Assembly: GCF_027942865.1 (NCBI RefSeq)
Contig: NC_134509.1
Location: forward strand, 29,830,197-29,894,196
Length of the DNA stretch: 64,000 nucleotides
Reading direction: 5' to 3'
Source: Odontesthes bonariensis
Lineage: Eukaryota > Chordata > Actinopteri > Atheriniformes > Atherinopsidae
Below the pieces are notes generated by a model. That model made no database searches, was not told the origin of the DNA, and was given only the letters and a program-made list of their open reading frames with translations. Below are positions 30,762 through 41,538 of the stretch, one piece after another. Position 1 is the first letter of the stretch. Every line of letters begins with the position of its first letter. The position numbers were made by a program, and so were the translations under genes.

Positions 30762-30933
30762 AATAGAGGCTGTGGACATGACGAGCTACCTGGTTCTCCA
30801 GACGTCTTACTACACCAAGCAACAGATGAAGGCCCACAAAAGTTTGGAAGCATACAACTATTACCACAGCGGATGGATCAGCAAACTCAGAGTAAAACAT
30901 CTACAGAATGATTGTGTTTTGGTGTTCGCCAGG

Positions 30934-31399
30934 GTAAGTTTGTTTTCTGTGTTTATGGTGCATTATCCCAATGGAAAATGCAGTGTGTAGTGCAGGGCTG
31001 GGCAGTAAAGCAGAACTTAACATGTTGAATGCCGAGCTGTGAATGTTGGCATTCATGTTTTGATAAAATGCCGAGATCCAAATATCCAAATGCTGACATT
31101 GTGTCTTTGTTAGCCTAATGCACAAGGCATGCCAGTAATGTGAGAGCCATGCATTTGGTTTTGATGGTAAGGCTTGTGACTTTATTGTCGGATGGTTTAT
31201 AAAGTGGTGTGACGTTTCTGTGCAAGTTGTTGTTTTACGTGGAAGGGTCAGCAGTTGCCCCTTAGCCACCACGTATTAGCCTCGCATGACAAGCTGTGCG
31301 AACAGCGCGATCTCCACACAGGGAGCGCAGATTTGCACCTCTCTGTGTCCTACTATCAGTATTTGACAACCTCTAGCAATGGAAACGCGCTTCAAATGC
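30934..31399. other. Putative intron/intergenic stretch, no gene recognised
   Basis: Follows the GTAAGT donor of the SWIM-type exon. No further exon of that gene is recognisable. It ends where gag coding sequence of the gypsy element begins, near 31400. Confidence 0.4.
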
Positions 31400-32294
31400 C
31401 CCGGAGTTCCCCTTTAAAGAGGGGCTGCGCCGAGTCTTTGACCCGGTCTCTTCGGAGCGTCAGAAGGCAAGAGAGCTGAGCGGACTCAAACAGGGCCGAG
31501 AATCAGTGTGCGCTTTTGCCATTCGCTTCCGGACCCTTGCAGTGGAGAGTGGATGGAATGACAGGGCTCTTTACGACGTCTTTCTGAAGGAGCTGGCCGC
31601 CCCCATTCAGGAGCTGCTGCTCCCTCTGGACCTCCCTGCTGACCTGGACTCTCTCATCACACTCGCTGTCCGGACGGACAACCGACTCCAGGAGTACAAG
31701 ACGCAGCGGGGAGGGCACCATCTGTCATCGGGACATCCTCCACCCCCTTTTTCATCTCCACGTACAGCCATCCGCGGAACCCCGTCGCCTCATCGTTCTC
31801 ACGCTTCCTCTCCTGTTGGAGGAGAGGAGCCCATGCAACTAGACCGAGCCCAACTCACGCCGGCAGAGAGACAACGCCGCTTTAGGGAGAGACGGTGCTT
31901 CTACTGTGGAGAAACCGGACATCATGTCTCCTCATGCCCGGTGAGACCCTCTCAGGTGAAAACAAATCACAACAATTCAAGCTCCACGCCACGCAAAAGA
32001 TTTTTCACCCAGCTAAAACACAAAAACATCACCTTAGACCTGGAGGCTCTTATTGACTCATGGGCTGACGAAAGTCTCATGGTCTGGGAAATAGCCAAAA
32101 GACTGGGGCTAAAAACCGAGGCTCTACCACAACCGATTAAAGCCAGCGCTTTGAATGGCAGCTCGCTTTTTTCCATCACCCACGTGACAGAACCCATAAC
32201 CCTGGTCACAGAGGGACATATTGAAAAAATAACCTTTTTCCTGTTCCATTCGCCCACTCACACCCTGGTTTTGGGACATCCATGGCTCATATAA
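31400..32294 (+). pseudogene. Gag and protease of a chromodomain Ty3/gypsy element, 5'-truncated
   Basis: Coding begins without a start near 31400 (EFPFKEGLRRVFDPV) and continues through FAIRFRTLAVESGW and LYDVFLKELAAPIQELL, typical of sushi-type gag. The zinc knuckle CFYCGETGHHVSSCP is intact. The protease shows LEALIDSWADESLM, where the usual DSGA active site reads DSWA. It continues through VTEGHIEKITFFL and LVLGHPWLI to a TAA at 32292-32294. The same frame goes on into pol, so one stop codon separates them. The 5' LTR and start of gag are missing. Confidence 0.85.
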
Positions 32295-32396
32295 CACAAC
32301 CCTCACATTGACTGGCCTTCGGGCAAGATTCTGGGGTGGGGAAGAGATTGTGAGGGCAGGTGCCTGCAGACCAAGGCCGACAGGCCAGTTCTAGCC

Positions 32397-35315
32397 ATGT
32401 TAAACACTGTCTCTGCTCCTGTCACAGAGTTCCAATCACCAGACTTGACGTTGGTTCCCACCTGCTATCACCATCTAAAGGACGTCTTTAATAAAGACAA
32501 GGCCATGTCTCTTCCCCCGCACCGGCACCGCCCATACGACTGTGCCATCAACCTCATTCCAGGAGCCACCATTCCCAAGGGCCGCTTATATTCTCTGTCA
32601 AGACCCGAACAACTAGCCATGAAGGACTACATCCAGACATCATTAAAGGCGGGTCTCATCTGTCCTTCCTCATCACCTGCCGGAGCAGGGTTCTTTTTTG
32701 TGGACAAAAAAGATGGATCACTAAGACCCTGCATAGACTACAGTCCTCTTAACGACATCACAGTAAAAAAACGCTACCCGCTTCCCTTGATGTCCACTGG
32801 GTTTGACCAGCTTCAACAGGCTGCCATATTCACGAAGTTGGACTTACGCAATGCATACCACCTTGTTCGCATTAGAGAGGGGGACGAATGGAAGACCGGC
32901 TTTAACACCCCTAGTGGCCATTACGAGTATCTCGTCATGCCTTTCGGACTTACTAATGCTCCTGCTGTGTTCCAAGCTATGATCAATGATGTTCTTAGAG
33001 ATTTTCTGGACCTTTTCGTATATGTGTATCTTGATGATATTTTAATTTACTCACCTGATTTAATTACTCATAAGCACCATGTGAACCAAGTACTCCAACG
33101 TCTACTAGAAAATCACCTGTATGTCAAAGCAGAAAAAAGTGAATTCCATGTTAACACCACTTCCTTCCTAGGTTTTATTATAGCTCCCGGCAAAGTCCAG
33201 ATGGACCCAGCTAAGACCAGCGCTCTGGCCGAGTGGCCAACACCAGACAGCCGTAAGAGGGTCCAACAATTCCTGGGCTTTGCGAACTTTTATCTGCGCT
33301 TCATCAGAGGTTTCAGCACCATCGCTGCTCCTCTTCACGCCCTCACCTCACTACAGGTTCGGTTTCACTGGGGGCCGAAGGAAGAAGAGGCGTTCCAGCG
33401 ACTCAAACGCCTTTTTACCTCCGCACCCATTCTCTCCTTGCCGGACCCCCAGCGCCAGTTCGTCGTAGAAGTCGACGCATCCAGTGAAGGCATCGGGGGT
33501 GTTCTCTCCCAGCGGTCTGAGACAGACGGCAAAGTGCACCCGTGCACCTTTCTTTCACGACGCCTGAGCCCGGCGGAGAGGAATTATGACGTAGGTAACC
33601 GGGAGCTGCTGGCGGTCAAGGTCGCCTTGGAGGAGTGGAGACACTGGCTGGAGGGGGCACTTCAACCGTTTATTGTCTGGACAGACCACAAGAACTTAGA
33701 ATACATAAGGAAAGCCAAACGGCTCAATTCACGCCAGGCCAGGTGGACTTTATTCTTTAATCGTTTCTGCTTCACGTTGTCTTACAGGCCAGGGTCCCGG
33801 AATGTCAAGCCTGACGCCCTGTCCCGCATCTACGACCCTGCGCCTGCTGCCAAGGAACCTGAACCCATCCTCCCACTGAACTGTGTGGTTGGAGCTGTTA
33901 CTTGGCAAATAGAAAAGGAGGTCAAGCAAGCAAATGGTGAAACTCCTCCACCTAGTGGTTGCCCAGATAATTGTCTTTTTGTCCCGGTTAATCTGCGCCC
34001 ACAGGTGATCCACTGGGCCCACACCTCGCTGCTCACCTGCCATCCGGGAGTACGGAGAACCATGTTCGCCATCTCCCAGCGGTTCTGGTGGCCATCCATG
34101 GAGCCGGAGGTTCGGGAATACATTGAGGCTTGCTCGGTCTGCGCCCGTAACAAAACATCCTCCGGGTCACGCAGGGGGTTGCTGCACCCACTGCCGATTC
34201 CCTCCAGACCGTGGTCTAATATATCGATGGACTTCGTCACGGGGCTCCCGGTCTCAGCAGGTAACACCACGGTTCTGACTGTGGTGGATCGGTTTTCGAA
34301 AATGACTCACTTCATTGCTCTGCCTAAATTACCCTCTGCCAAAGAAACGGCTAGCATTATGATGCAACATGTTTTTAGAATCCATGGTTTCCCCAAAGAT
34401 ATCGTTTCTGACCGGGGGCCCCAGTTCATCTCCCGGTTCTGGAGGGAGTTCTGCCGGCTAATTGGTGCTTCTGTCAGCCTGACCTCAGGGTACCACCCGG
34501 AGGCCAACGGCCAGACCGAGCGCCTGAACCAGCAGCTGGAAACCGGCCTCCGGTGCTTGGTGTCACAGAATCCGACAACGTGGAGCAGCCACCTGGTCTG
34601 GGTGGAATTTGCACATAATTCTCTGCCCACCTCCGCCACAGGTTTCTCCCCCTTCAAGTGCGTGTATGGGTACCAGCCTCCCGTGTTTCCAGATGCGGAA
34701 CGTGAGGTCACGGTTCCCTCTGCCCACGCTCTGGTTCGCCGTTGTCGGCGCATCTGGACTGCTGCGCGCCAAGTTCTCATCCGCCAGGGGGACCGGGTCA
34801 AAATGGCCGCCGACCGCAAACGCCAACCTGCACCACCATACCAACCCGGACAGAAGGTTTGGCTCTCGGCCCGTGACCTACACCTCAAAGTCCCCAGCAA
34901 AAAGCTGGCACCGCGGTTCTTGGGACCCTTCTCAATTTCAAAGGTCATCAACCCAGCCGCCGTCCATCTACGCCTGCCTCGCTCCCTCAGAGTTCATCCC
35001 ACGTTCCATGTAAGTCAAGATAAACCTGCCAAGGAAAGTCCCATGGTCCCGACCACCAAGCCCCCGCCGCCGCTGGAGTCGGCCGACAGGGGAGTTTTTT
35101 ATAAAGTTAAGAAATTACTAGCTGTATGCAACAGAGGGAGGGGCAAGCAATTTTTAGTGGACTGGGAGGGTTACGGCCCAGAAGAAAGACAGTGGGTTCC
35201 AAGGAGCTACATAGCCGACCCCTACCTCATCACGGACTTCTACAAAGACCACCCTGAATTACCTGGACCGTCAGGAGTCGGTCCTAGAAGGGGGGGCTCT
35301 GTCACACCGCGGTGA
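32397..35315 (+). pseudogene. Pol of the chromodomain gypsy element (RT, RNase H, integrase, chromodomain)
   Basis: 972 codons without a stop from 32397. [38 protein letters not shown] and [12 protein letters not shown] (catalytic YLDD intact). RNase [19 protein letters not shown] and [13 protein letters not shown]. Integrase: HHCC zinc domain ([21 protein letters not shown]), [23 protein letters not shown] and [16 protein letters not shown]. The C-terminal chromodomain reads [20 protein letters not shown] before IN is the normal gypsy order, in contrast to the Gmr1-like element at 9.8 kb. The frame overlaps the 3' LTR by 16 bp. Its catalytic motifs look intact, but the element lacks a 5' LTR, so it is not autonomous. 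Listed as a pseudogene for that reason. Confidence 0.88.
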
Positions 35316-36017
35316 GGTCAAGTGGGTTTTTTGTCATGTCTCGTCATTTCCTGTTTTATTTTGAAAGATTAACTTCCCTCTCGTTTCAGGTCACTTGCCC
35401 TTCCTCTTGTGTTCCCGTCTGATTGTCGCATGAGTGATTCCACCTGTTCCCCGTTAACCCTGTGTGTATAAGAGTTGACTTCTCCCCTTGTCTTGTGCCA
35501 GTGTGTTGTTATCGTTGTTGTCAACATAACTCACTCTTGCTTTCAAAACCAAGTTCATGTCCTGTGCCACGTTTCGAATCTCGCTAAGAGAGTTTTGTTT
35601 TGGATAACTTTTGTATTTATAGCCTTGTTAAAAAATAGTTTAAGTTTAATAGCATTTTTGCGTTTTCCTCCAAGTGGAGTGATTTTTCGTTTCCTAGTAA
35701 ATTTTCATATCTTAGTGCCTCCTATTTTTACAGGAGAGGGTTTTTTGTTTTCCTCCGTAGTTGGAGTGATTATTCGTTTAAAATATAAAGTTTCGAAGCC
35801 TTTGTTTTTCCTCCTCAGTGGAGTGATTATTATTTCTATAACGTTTCATAGCTATACTTCTCTCATTTTGGGAGAAGTATATGATATTATCAATAACTTA
35901 TATATAGTCCTTTTTGTTCTCTCTTGGAGAGTTTTGGACAACCGTGTTCCTCCTAAAATAAAAATCTTGGATTTACTACACCTGCTCCTGTGTCCTGCAA
36001 ATTCTCTGGGTGTGACA
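35300..36017 (+). mobile_element. 3' LTR of the chromodomain gypsy element (718 bp)
   Basis: Follows the purine tract agaaggggggg. It begins TGTCACACCGCGG and ends GGGTGTGACA. A TATA-like 'gtgtataagag' lies near 35464 and AATAAA near 35959. The interior has recurring 'cctcc..gtggagtgatt' modules near 35670, 35755 and 35812. No matching 5' LTR occurs upstream. Confidence 0.85.
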
Positions 36018-36807
36018 TGTTTTCAATGGGCTCCAGCTCAGGTTGCCCACCACTTGGGTTCGCACGCTTGGAAAAATACGGAAGTGACGTCAACTGAAAC
36101 CCTCCTATTGGTGCAAAACAACCTTATACATGAAAAAAGACGCGTGCTTTCCCGGCCTTAAAGGTAGAATAACGCAACAGCGCCCCCGGCTTTAAAGGTA
36201 GAAATGCTTTCCCGGCCTCAATGGGTTAAATAAGGTTAGAACTTTGGCAATCAAATGCAATTTCCAGCAAAATCCAGAGAGTATTAGACATTTACAGTTC
36301 TGAAACTGCACTGCTACTATCATCCACATCGATGCAGTCGAGTAGCACAGGTGCAACATATCCTATCTGCCATTTAGTGTGTCTCACACTCTGGTGACTT
36401 TGTAGTTTCAAAGCGCGAGAGAGATTCAGAGATATGACACTAGCTGATGACACGCCTGCTCTCATATACTCTTATAGATTTTTTTTAGACCCATTTTGTA
36501 AAGAAGTAAACCCAGATTGACAGTCTGACAGTTGCAAAATTACTGCCGACATTTTAAATTTGCACAATTACAACTTTGATGTGAAGAATCCCACAATATA
36601 GGAAGTACCCTCACCCAGGCTTTTCGGGAGTTATTTCTAACTTTCCAGAATAGGCAATTTAAAAACCAAACATTTAAAATTAAACAAAAATGTATTTACA
36701 TGAGAGATTTAATTTCTTCCACCATGCCCACCATACAACCGAAAACACGTCAGAGAAAAACCTCTGTGTGTGTCATTACTTCCGTCGTTCTTTTGGAGGG
36801 ACTCTTG
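36018..36807. other. Intergenic stretch, no gene recognised
   Basis: Contains two copies of a short 'ggctttaaaggtagaa'-type motif near 36157-36200, beside 'gctttcccggcct'. No coding sequence is supported. Confidence 0.45.
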
Positions 36808-37596
36808 TACGGTGGCCGACAGGTGCAAACGCGCTGCAAATATCAAAACACATGCAAAACATAAACGCTGCAAACATCAAAACACATGCAAGACAGAAAC
36901 GCTGCAAACATCAAAACACATGCAAGAAAAAAACGCACTGCAAACATCAAAACACATGCAAGAAAAAAACGCACTGCAAACATCAAAACACATGCAAGAA
37001 AAAAATGTGCTGCAAACTTCATAACACATGCAAGACAGAAACGAAAGAGAGGAAAGTCAAAAGGTACGTTGTCATTTATGTCTTTTTTAAACACTTTGCC
37101 GTAATCTTTTACCTTATAATAGCGACATAACTCCGCTGCTCTTCTATAATAAAGTAAAAGATTACGGCCAAGTGTTTAAAAAAGACATAAATGACAACTA
37201 CCTTTTGACTTTCTTCTATTTCGTTCATATGGTCGATCTCCCATAGTCGATCCCCTATCCCACAGGTCGAGACCCCCTAGTGGCCTGGCGAACTTCCGTT
37301 GTGTTTTGAAGTTTGCAGCGTTTCTCTCTTGCATGTGTTTTGTAGTTTGCAGCGTTTCTCTCTTGCCTGGGTTTATATGTTTGCAGCGTTTCTGTCTTGC
37401 ATGTGTTTTGATGTTTGCAGCGTTTTTTTCTTGCATGTGTTTTGATGTTTGCAGCGTTTCTGTCTTGCATGTGTTTTGGGGTTTACAGCGCGTGTGCTCC
37501 GGTCGTTTTTGTTATTGCCGCATTTTTCTGTTGCAGCATTTTATTGTTGGATTTGTTTCGCCGTTTGCAGCGCGTTTGCACGTGTCGGCCACCGTA
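36808..37596. mobile_element. Hairpin DNA element (789 bp), IS3EU-like, 6-bp TSD CTCTTG
   Basis: Ends TACGGTGGCCGACA and TGTCGGCCACCGTA are perfectly inverted over 12 or more bases. CTCTTG flanks both sides (36802-36807, 37597-37602). Each arm carries a tandem array of about 35-bp units built on 'gctgcaaacatcaaaacaca' (36835-37035) and its complement (37310-37480). The arms continue almost to the centre, with a loop of about 45 bp near 37115-37160. A 6-bp TSD and TAY...RTA ends match the element at 16634. No coding capacity. Confidence 0.8.
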
Positions 37597-37914
37597 CTCT
37601 TGATATTTGCCATAATATAATCATCACTCAGCTGGCAGGATTTAGTTCAAAAGGTATGTGACACTTTATATTGCCTACAAGCTCCACTTCTAGAAAAGTG
37701 AAACAACAACACGACTGAAACATTCAGAAATTGAGGAGAGCCATGTTTACCATTGTATAACACCCTTCTTTTACTGACACTTTTAATATTTCCTGGAAAC
37801 TGAGGAGACTAATTGGTGGAGTACTTCAAGAAGAATCTGTGTTCATTCTTATCAAATACAAGATTTCAGCTGCTCAACAGTCCATGGCTGCTGTCTGATT
37901 CTCCTCTTCATGAT
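37597..37914. other. Short host stretch between the hairpin element and the BEL element
   Basis: About 300 bp, no gene recognised. It includes the ATGAT target duplication copy (37910-37914) of the BEL/Pao insertion. Confidence 0.5.
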
Positions 37915-38451
37915 TGTAGCGAACGCTGAAACAAGCATTTTTTCTGTGTAAATTTATTTATTTTTTCTTGTAATATCCATTTGATATTTTGTATATTTTG
38001 ATTTTATGTGCATACCTTTTGAAGAATTGTTTAATTGGTAACGTAACTTGACTACGTCGGCTGTCACGTGATAACACCTGATGGAAACAGGTGAGTTTGT
38101 TTTCACGCTCAGGCGATTGCGCAAGCGGCATATGTAAAGGAAAAAGAAAGGAAAAAGGACTGTAATATGGACTTCTAGCAACTCTAAACCTTCTGATTGG
38201 AAAGGCACACGGTATGACAATCGAAAGAAATATTCTTGTTTTGTGTGTGTGTGTGATTTATGTTTTTTTCGGAGCAATAATAGTTGGTATTTCACTAATG
38301 TATATTTTCCACCGTGGAAATCTTGTTGTATTTCAGTGTTCACGGTGGTCTTGGACGATTGTCAGAAAATGTATGAAATAAAAGGCGTTTAAACCATCAG
38401 TCGGAGCGTTGCGCTTCATCCATCAGGGAGAAAAAGTTTGGAGCAGCTATA
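37915..38451 (+). mobile_element. 5' LTR of the BEL/Pao element (537 bp)
   Basis: Begins TGTAGCGAACGC and ends GCAGCTATA, so the right end is TA instead of CA. This is fixed by the match to the 3' LTR and by the ATGAT duplication. AATAAA lies near 38376. Primer-binding sequence starts at 38452. Confidence 0.88.
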
Positions 38452-38982
38452 GTGAACACGTTCCCCGTGTGAAGCTCAGCCCGAGGCCGAGAACATTAAG
38501 GGACTGCGCGCTGTGAATGCAAGCTGTGATCTTCTCACCAGCCGTGCCGAGGTGGACGGGGGAAAGAAAGAACGGATCGTTGCGATTGCAGTGACTTGTA
38601 AAAACATAGCGTCGGCTTGCAACAAGGACAAAGATTGAGACTGTGCCGTTTCCACAAGTCACCACAAGGGAGCAACAGCGCGCCGTGGTCGTGAGTAGTA
38701 ACACCAAGCCCTTGGATTTCAGGTTCTTTCAGTTGGCAAGAAACGAACATTATAAATTGTAAATATTTAAATAAATGTGAAAGGCCATTGTGTGCATATT
38801 TTGTGTGAATATTTCTGGCCTGTGAAAATAAGTAATTTGACATTCCTACTTTGGATTTCTTGTTTGGTTTAACCTGTGTGGTTAATATATTTGAAATTAA
38901 TAGGCATACTTGTACCATAAGTTTTGCTTAAGATTTAAGATTTTGATTACTGCGTTTAGTGTTGTTTCAAAATAGTACAGAA

Positions 38983-39417
38983 ATGGCTCAAACCAAAGAG
39001 AGTGTTCTTGTACTTGAGGGAGTAATTCAGGCTCTTGAAGAAGAGAAAATAGAATTACAAACCAAGTTAGAAACTGAAACGGATGCAACATTAAGAGACC
39101 ACATGACAGAACGCATAGCTGAAATTGACAACAGTCTGCAAGCACATAGCGTAGAGAGCAAGGAACCAACTTCGAAACCTGAACAACCAAGGCGATCAGA
39201 AAGAGAGCGAAAACCAACTGAAAAGTGGCTTGAATATGCAAAAGGAGAGAGTGTAAAAAAGGAAAGAAAGTTTATGCTAACTTATGTAAGCTTCAAAAGT
39301 GAGGTTCAGTACACTAGAAGCAAACTCAAAGAAGAATGTGACGAAGAGGAGCTTGAAAGTATGACAACTACTTTGGAAGACTATGAGTCACACTTAAAGG
39401 GATACAAGGTAGTTTAG
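38983..39417 (+). CDS. First open frame of the BEL/Pao element (gag N-terminal region)
   Basis: ATG at 38983, MAQTKESVLVLEGVIQALEE, a Glu/Lys-rich coiled-coil-like protein of 144 residues. It includes RRSERERKPTEKWLEYAKGE, a motif type found near the start of BEL gag proteins. It ends at TAG (39415-39417). It is in the same frame as the main gag that resumes at 40456. About 1 kb of non-coding or inserted sequence separates the two, including a LINE-tail repeat at 39630-39755. Confidence 0.6.
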   Translation: MAQTKESVLVLEGVIQALEEEKIELQTKLETETDATLRDHMTERIAEIDNSLQAHSVESKEPTSKPEQPRRSERERKPTEKWLEYAKGESVKKERKFMLTYVSFKSEVQYTRSKLKEECDEEELESMTTTLEDYESHLKGYKVV

Positions 39418-39629
39418 CGGCAGTATAGCGATCTCTATTGGTCAAACTGAAATTCTACACTGTCGTAAAAATGCCCACCTGTACACACCCACTAACTAAC
39501 CATCGTGGCGAATGCTGCCGTTGTGTTATTTAGTCAGTACAGTTAGGTCATCTGATTCACAAGTGTAGACTGCCCACGTAAGATACTATAATCAGAGATT
39601 TTCTGAAGAGAGAACTAGAGATAATATGC

Positions 39630-39755
39630 TATAATCCTGTTGCTGGAGGAAGTGGCCGGGGACAGCTCGTCTGGGTTTCTCTGCTCAGGCGGCTGTCCCC
39701 GCGACCCGATCCCCGTACAAGCGGCACATAATGGATGTATGGATGTATGGATGGA
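39630..39755. repeat. 3' tail of a CR1/L2-type LINE inside the BEL element
   Basis: Contains 'gggtttctctgctcaggcgg', 'ccccgcgacccgat' and ends in repeated 'atggatgt/atgga' units, the usual 3' tail of a teleost LINE. It breaks the gap between the two gag segments and is likely a later insertion. Confidence 0.65.
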
Positions 39756-40455
39756 CTGTTGCTGATCTTGAATGGGATTCTTCCCTCATCATGGTGTATT
39801 CGTGGAGTGATTCCTTTGTATTAGCAGACACTTACAAAAATTACATCTTAGACAGATGCGCGCAAGCACTACCAACATACACGCCACAATAAACGCAGAC
39901 TAGCTCTACACTATTCCGAATACAATCACAAATTAATCAATTTTCATTTGTAGATAACAATTCTTTTTCGGATCAAAACTCTATTCTTATTATAATCAGG
40001 TCAGTCCGTGTATTTGTGAAGCTAGGCTACGTCTCGAACTCAGGAGGAATTAGAGCACCATCATCACCTGTCTCTTTACGATCTAAAACGCAGGTCAGAC
40101 ACTATGGTAGATGAACAAGATCACGCTTGGAGAAATTTCACAAAGATGGGAAGTACCAACATCGAACGTTTCATATTCAGTCTGTGAAAGGCAGAATAGG
40201 AAACGCTTGGTGTTGGCTCTTCAACGCAAGCGAACACATAGCCTACAACTACAGCTAGCATACAGTACCTAGCTAAGTGCCGTAAACACAAACGACTCTT
40301 CTCACGTATCACGACACTTCAGAAGCGGGTCGCTCCTGCCGAAGTTACATATGGGATTTTCAGCATACAGACCCCTGTTGGGAGCGAGACAGGCTTCATT
40401 CGCTTACCTTTGACTTGTTTAACCTTTGTTAAACTCCTGAAGGCTATAATTTTAG

Positions 40456-41538
40456 GTGAAAATGCTACCTAGTGCTCCTTTAACGCAAATATACGAAAGC
40501 CTACGTGCATTGACCACACCAAGCCAAGACATAAGACGGCGAATGGATAGCTGCACCTCAGTAACTAAAGAAGTAGTTGCTCTGTTGAAAATCCGCTGCT
40601 CAGAAGTAGGCAATGAGTTTGATGCTGCCGCAGTAAAGGAATCACTCTTTAAATTATTTCAGAGAGATGATGCAAAATCAATATATGGGTCCACTGTATC
40701 AAGAGCTGGCGCAGATAGCGTATCAGGAAGTCAAGTGTCACTAAAGAAAGCAGAAGCAGCAGCACGCTTAGCATCAAAACGTGCCGAAATAAACAGAGAA
40801 AGTGAAATAGCTGCACAGAGAAAAGAATTATTTGCTCAGCAAGAAAAATTGACGATGCTGGAACACCAAAGGGATCTGGAAGCTATGCAAGCTGAATATG
40901 ATGTGTATGCGGAGGAGGAAACAAAAATGAAAACTGAAATGGGAGAAAAGCAAGAAATAACTCTGCCTCCAAGTCAGCCCCAAGGAGAAAAGAAAAACAT
41001 AATTCTGTCTCCAGGTCAGCCCCAAACTCAGCAAAACACAGCTCCATATGCTCAGATTCTCCATGGCACATTAGTCCCTCCTCGCTCTGAAAAACAGCCA
41101 GAACAAAAATTGAATGACGTGACACTAGTGCAAGCCTTTAAAGAATCTCTGATGATGACAAGACTTCCGGCACCTGAGCCATCTGTGTTCAGTGGGGATC
41201 CTCTCAAATTCACTGAATGGTGAACCAGCTTTAAAGCCTTGATAGAGACTACTTGTGCAAACCCAGCACATAGACTGTTTTATCTCAGAAAATACATAAG
41301 TGGAGATGCACTGTCTGTGCTGGAAGGAACTTTTTACCGAAGTGATAATGAAGCATACACGCACGCCTGGGATGCACTGAACAAGCGCTATGGCCACCCA
41401 TTCATAGTGCAAAGAGCCTTTCGGGGTAAACTTAGTAGCTGGCCCAAGATAGGACCAAAAGAGCCACTAAAATTAAGAGAGTTCAGTGATTTTTCTTGTG
41501 TCATGCAAAAATGCAATGCCTCACATATCAGGTCTTAA
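40456..41538 (+). pseudogene. Gag of the BEL/Pao element, interrupted by a stop
   Basis: Begins with a helical, charged region (QVSLKKAEAAARLASKRAEI, ELFAQQEKLTMLEHQRDLEA) and a Q/P-rich linker. It continues as VFSGDPLKFTEW, then TGA at 41221-41223, and in frame FKALIETTCANPAHRLFYL, ISGDALSVLEG and ALNKRYGHPFIVQRAF. These match the BEL/Pao gag domain (DUF1759-type). A frame change near 41500-41530 leads into the downstream frame. Confidence 0.83.

Larger units (their letters stand above)
29955..30933 (+). pseudogene. Start of a SWIM/YqaJ-type gene, split by a solo LTR and frameshifted
   Basis: The first part (29955-30106) reads MENMEMSEYCSGLEPAHRE, RYLALVEKYIGHDT, then needs a frame change near 30060 to continue MSEFSQNWNDLPKI. 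After the LTR the same frame resumes (30762-30933) as DMTSYLVLQTSYYTKQQMKA, HKSLEAYNYYHSGWI and VLVFAR, ending AGG|GTAAGT. The 'YLV..TSY.T..QMKA.KSLEAYNY..SGW' block is the N-terminal signature I know from multi-copy fish proteins with a SWIM zinc finger and YqaJ-type nuclease domain. Downstream exons are not found before 31.4 kb, where a gypsy element begins. Treated as a broken copy. Confidence 0.68.

Noticed and set aside
33280-34951. Additional long frames within the gypsy pol, both strands
   Set aside because: Shadow frames of the 972-codon pol, which carries all expected motifs.
36835-37035. Regularly spaced repeats that look like a CRISPR array
   Set aside because: The units are tandem without variable spacers, are mirrored in the second arm of a transposon with a target duplication, and the genome is vertebrate.
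36690-37130. Repetitive open frames (QNTCKKKTHCKH-type proteins)
   Set aside because: They arise from translating the 35-bp tandem units on both strands; no start, domain or splice evidence.
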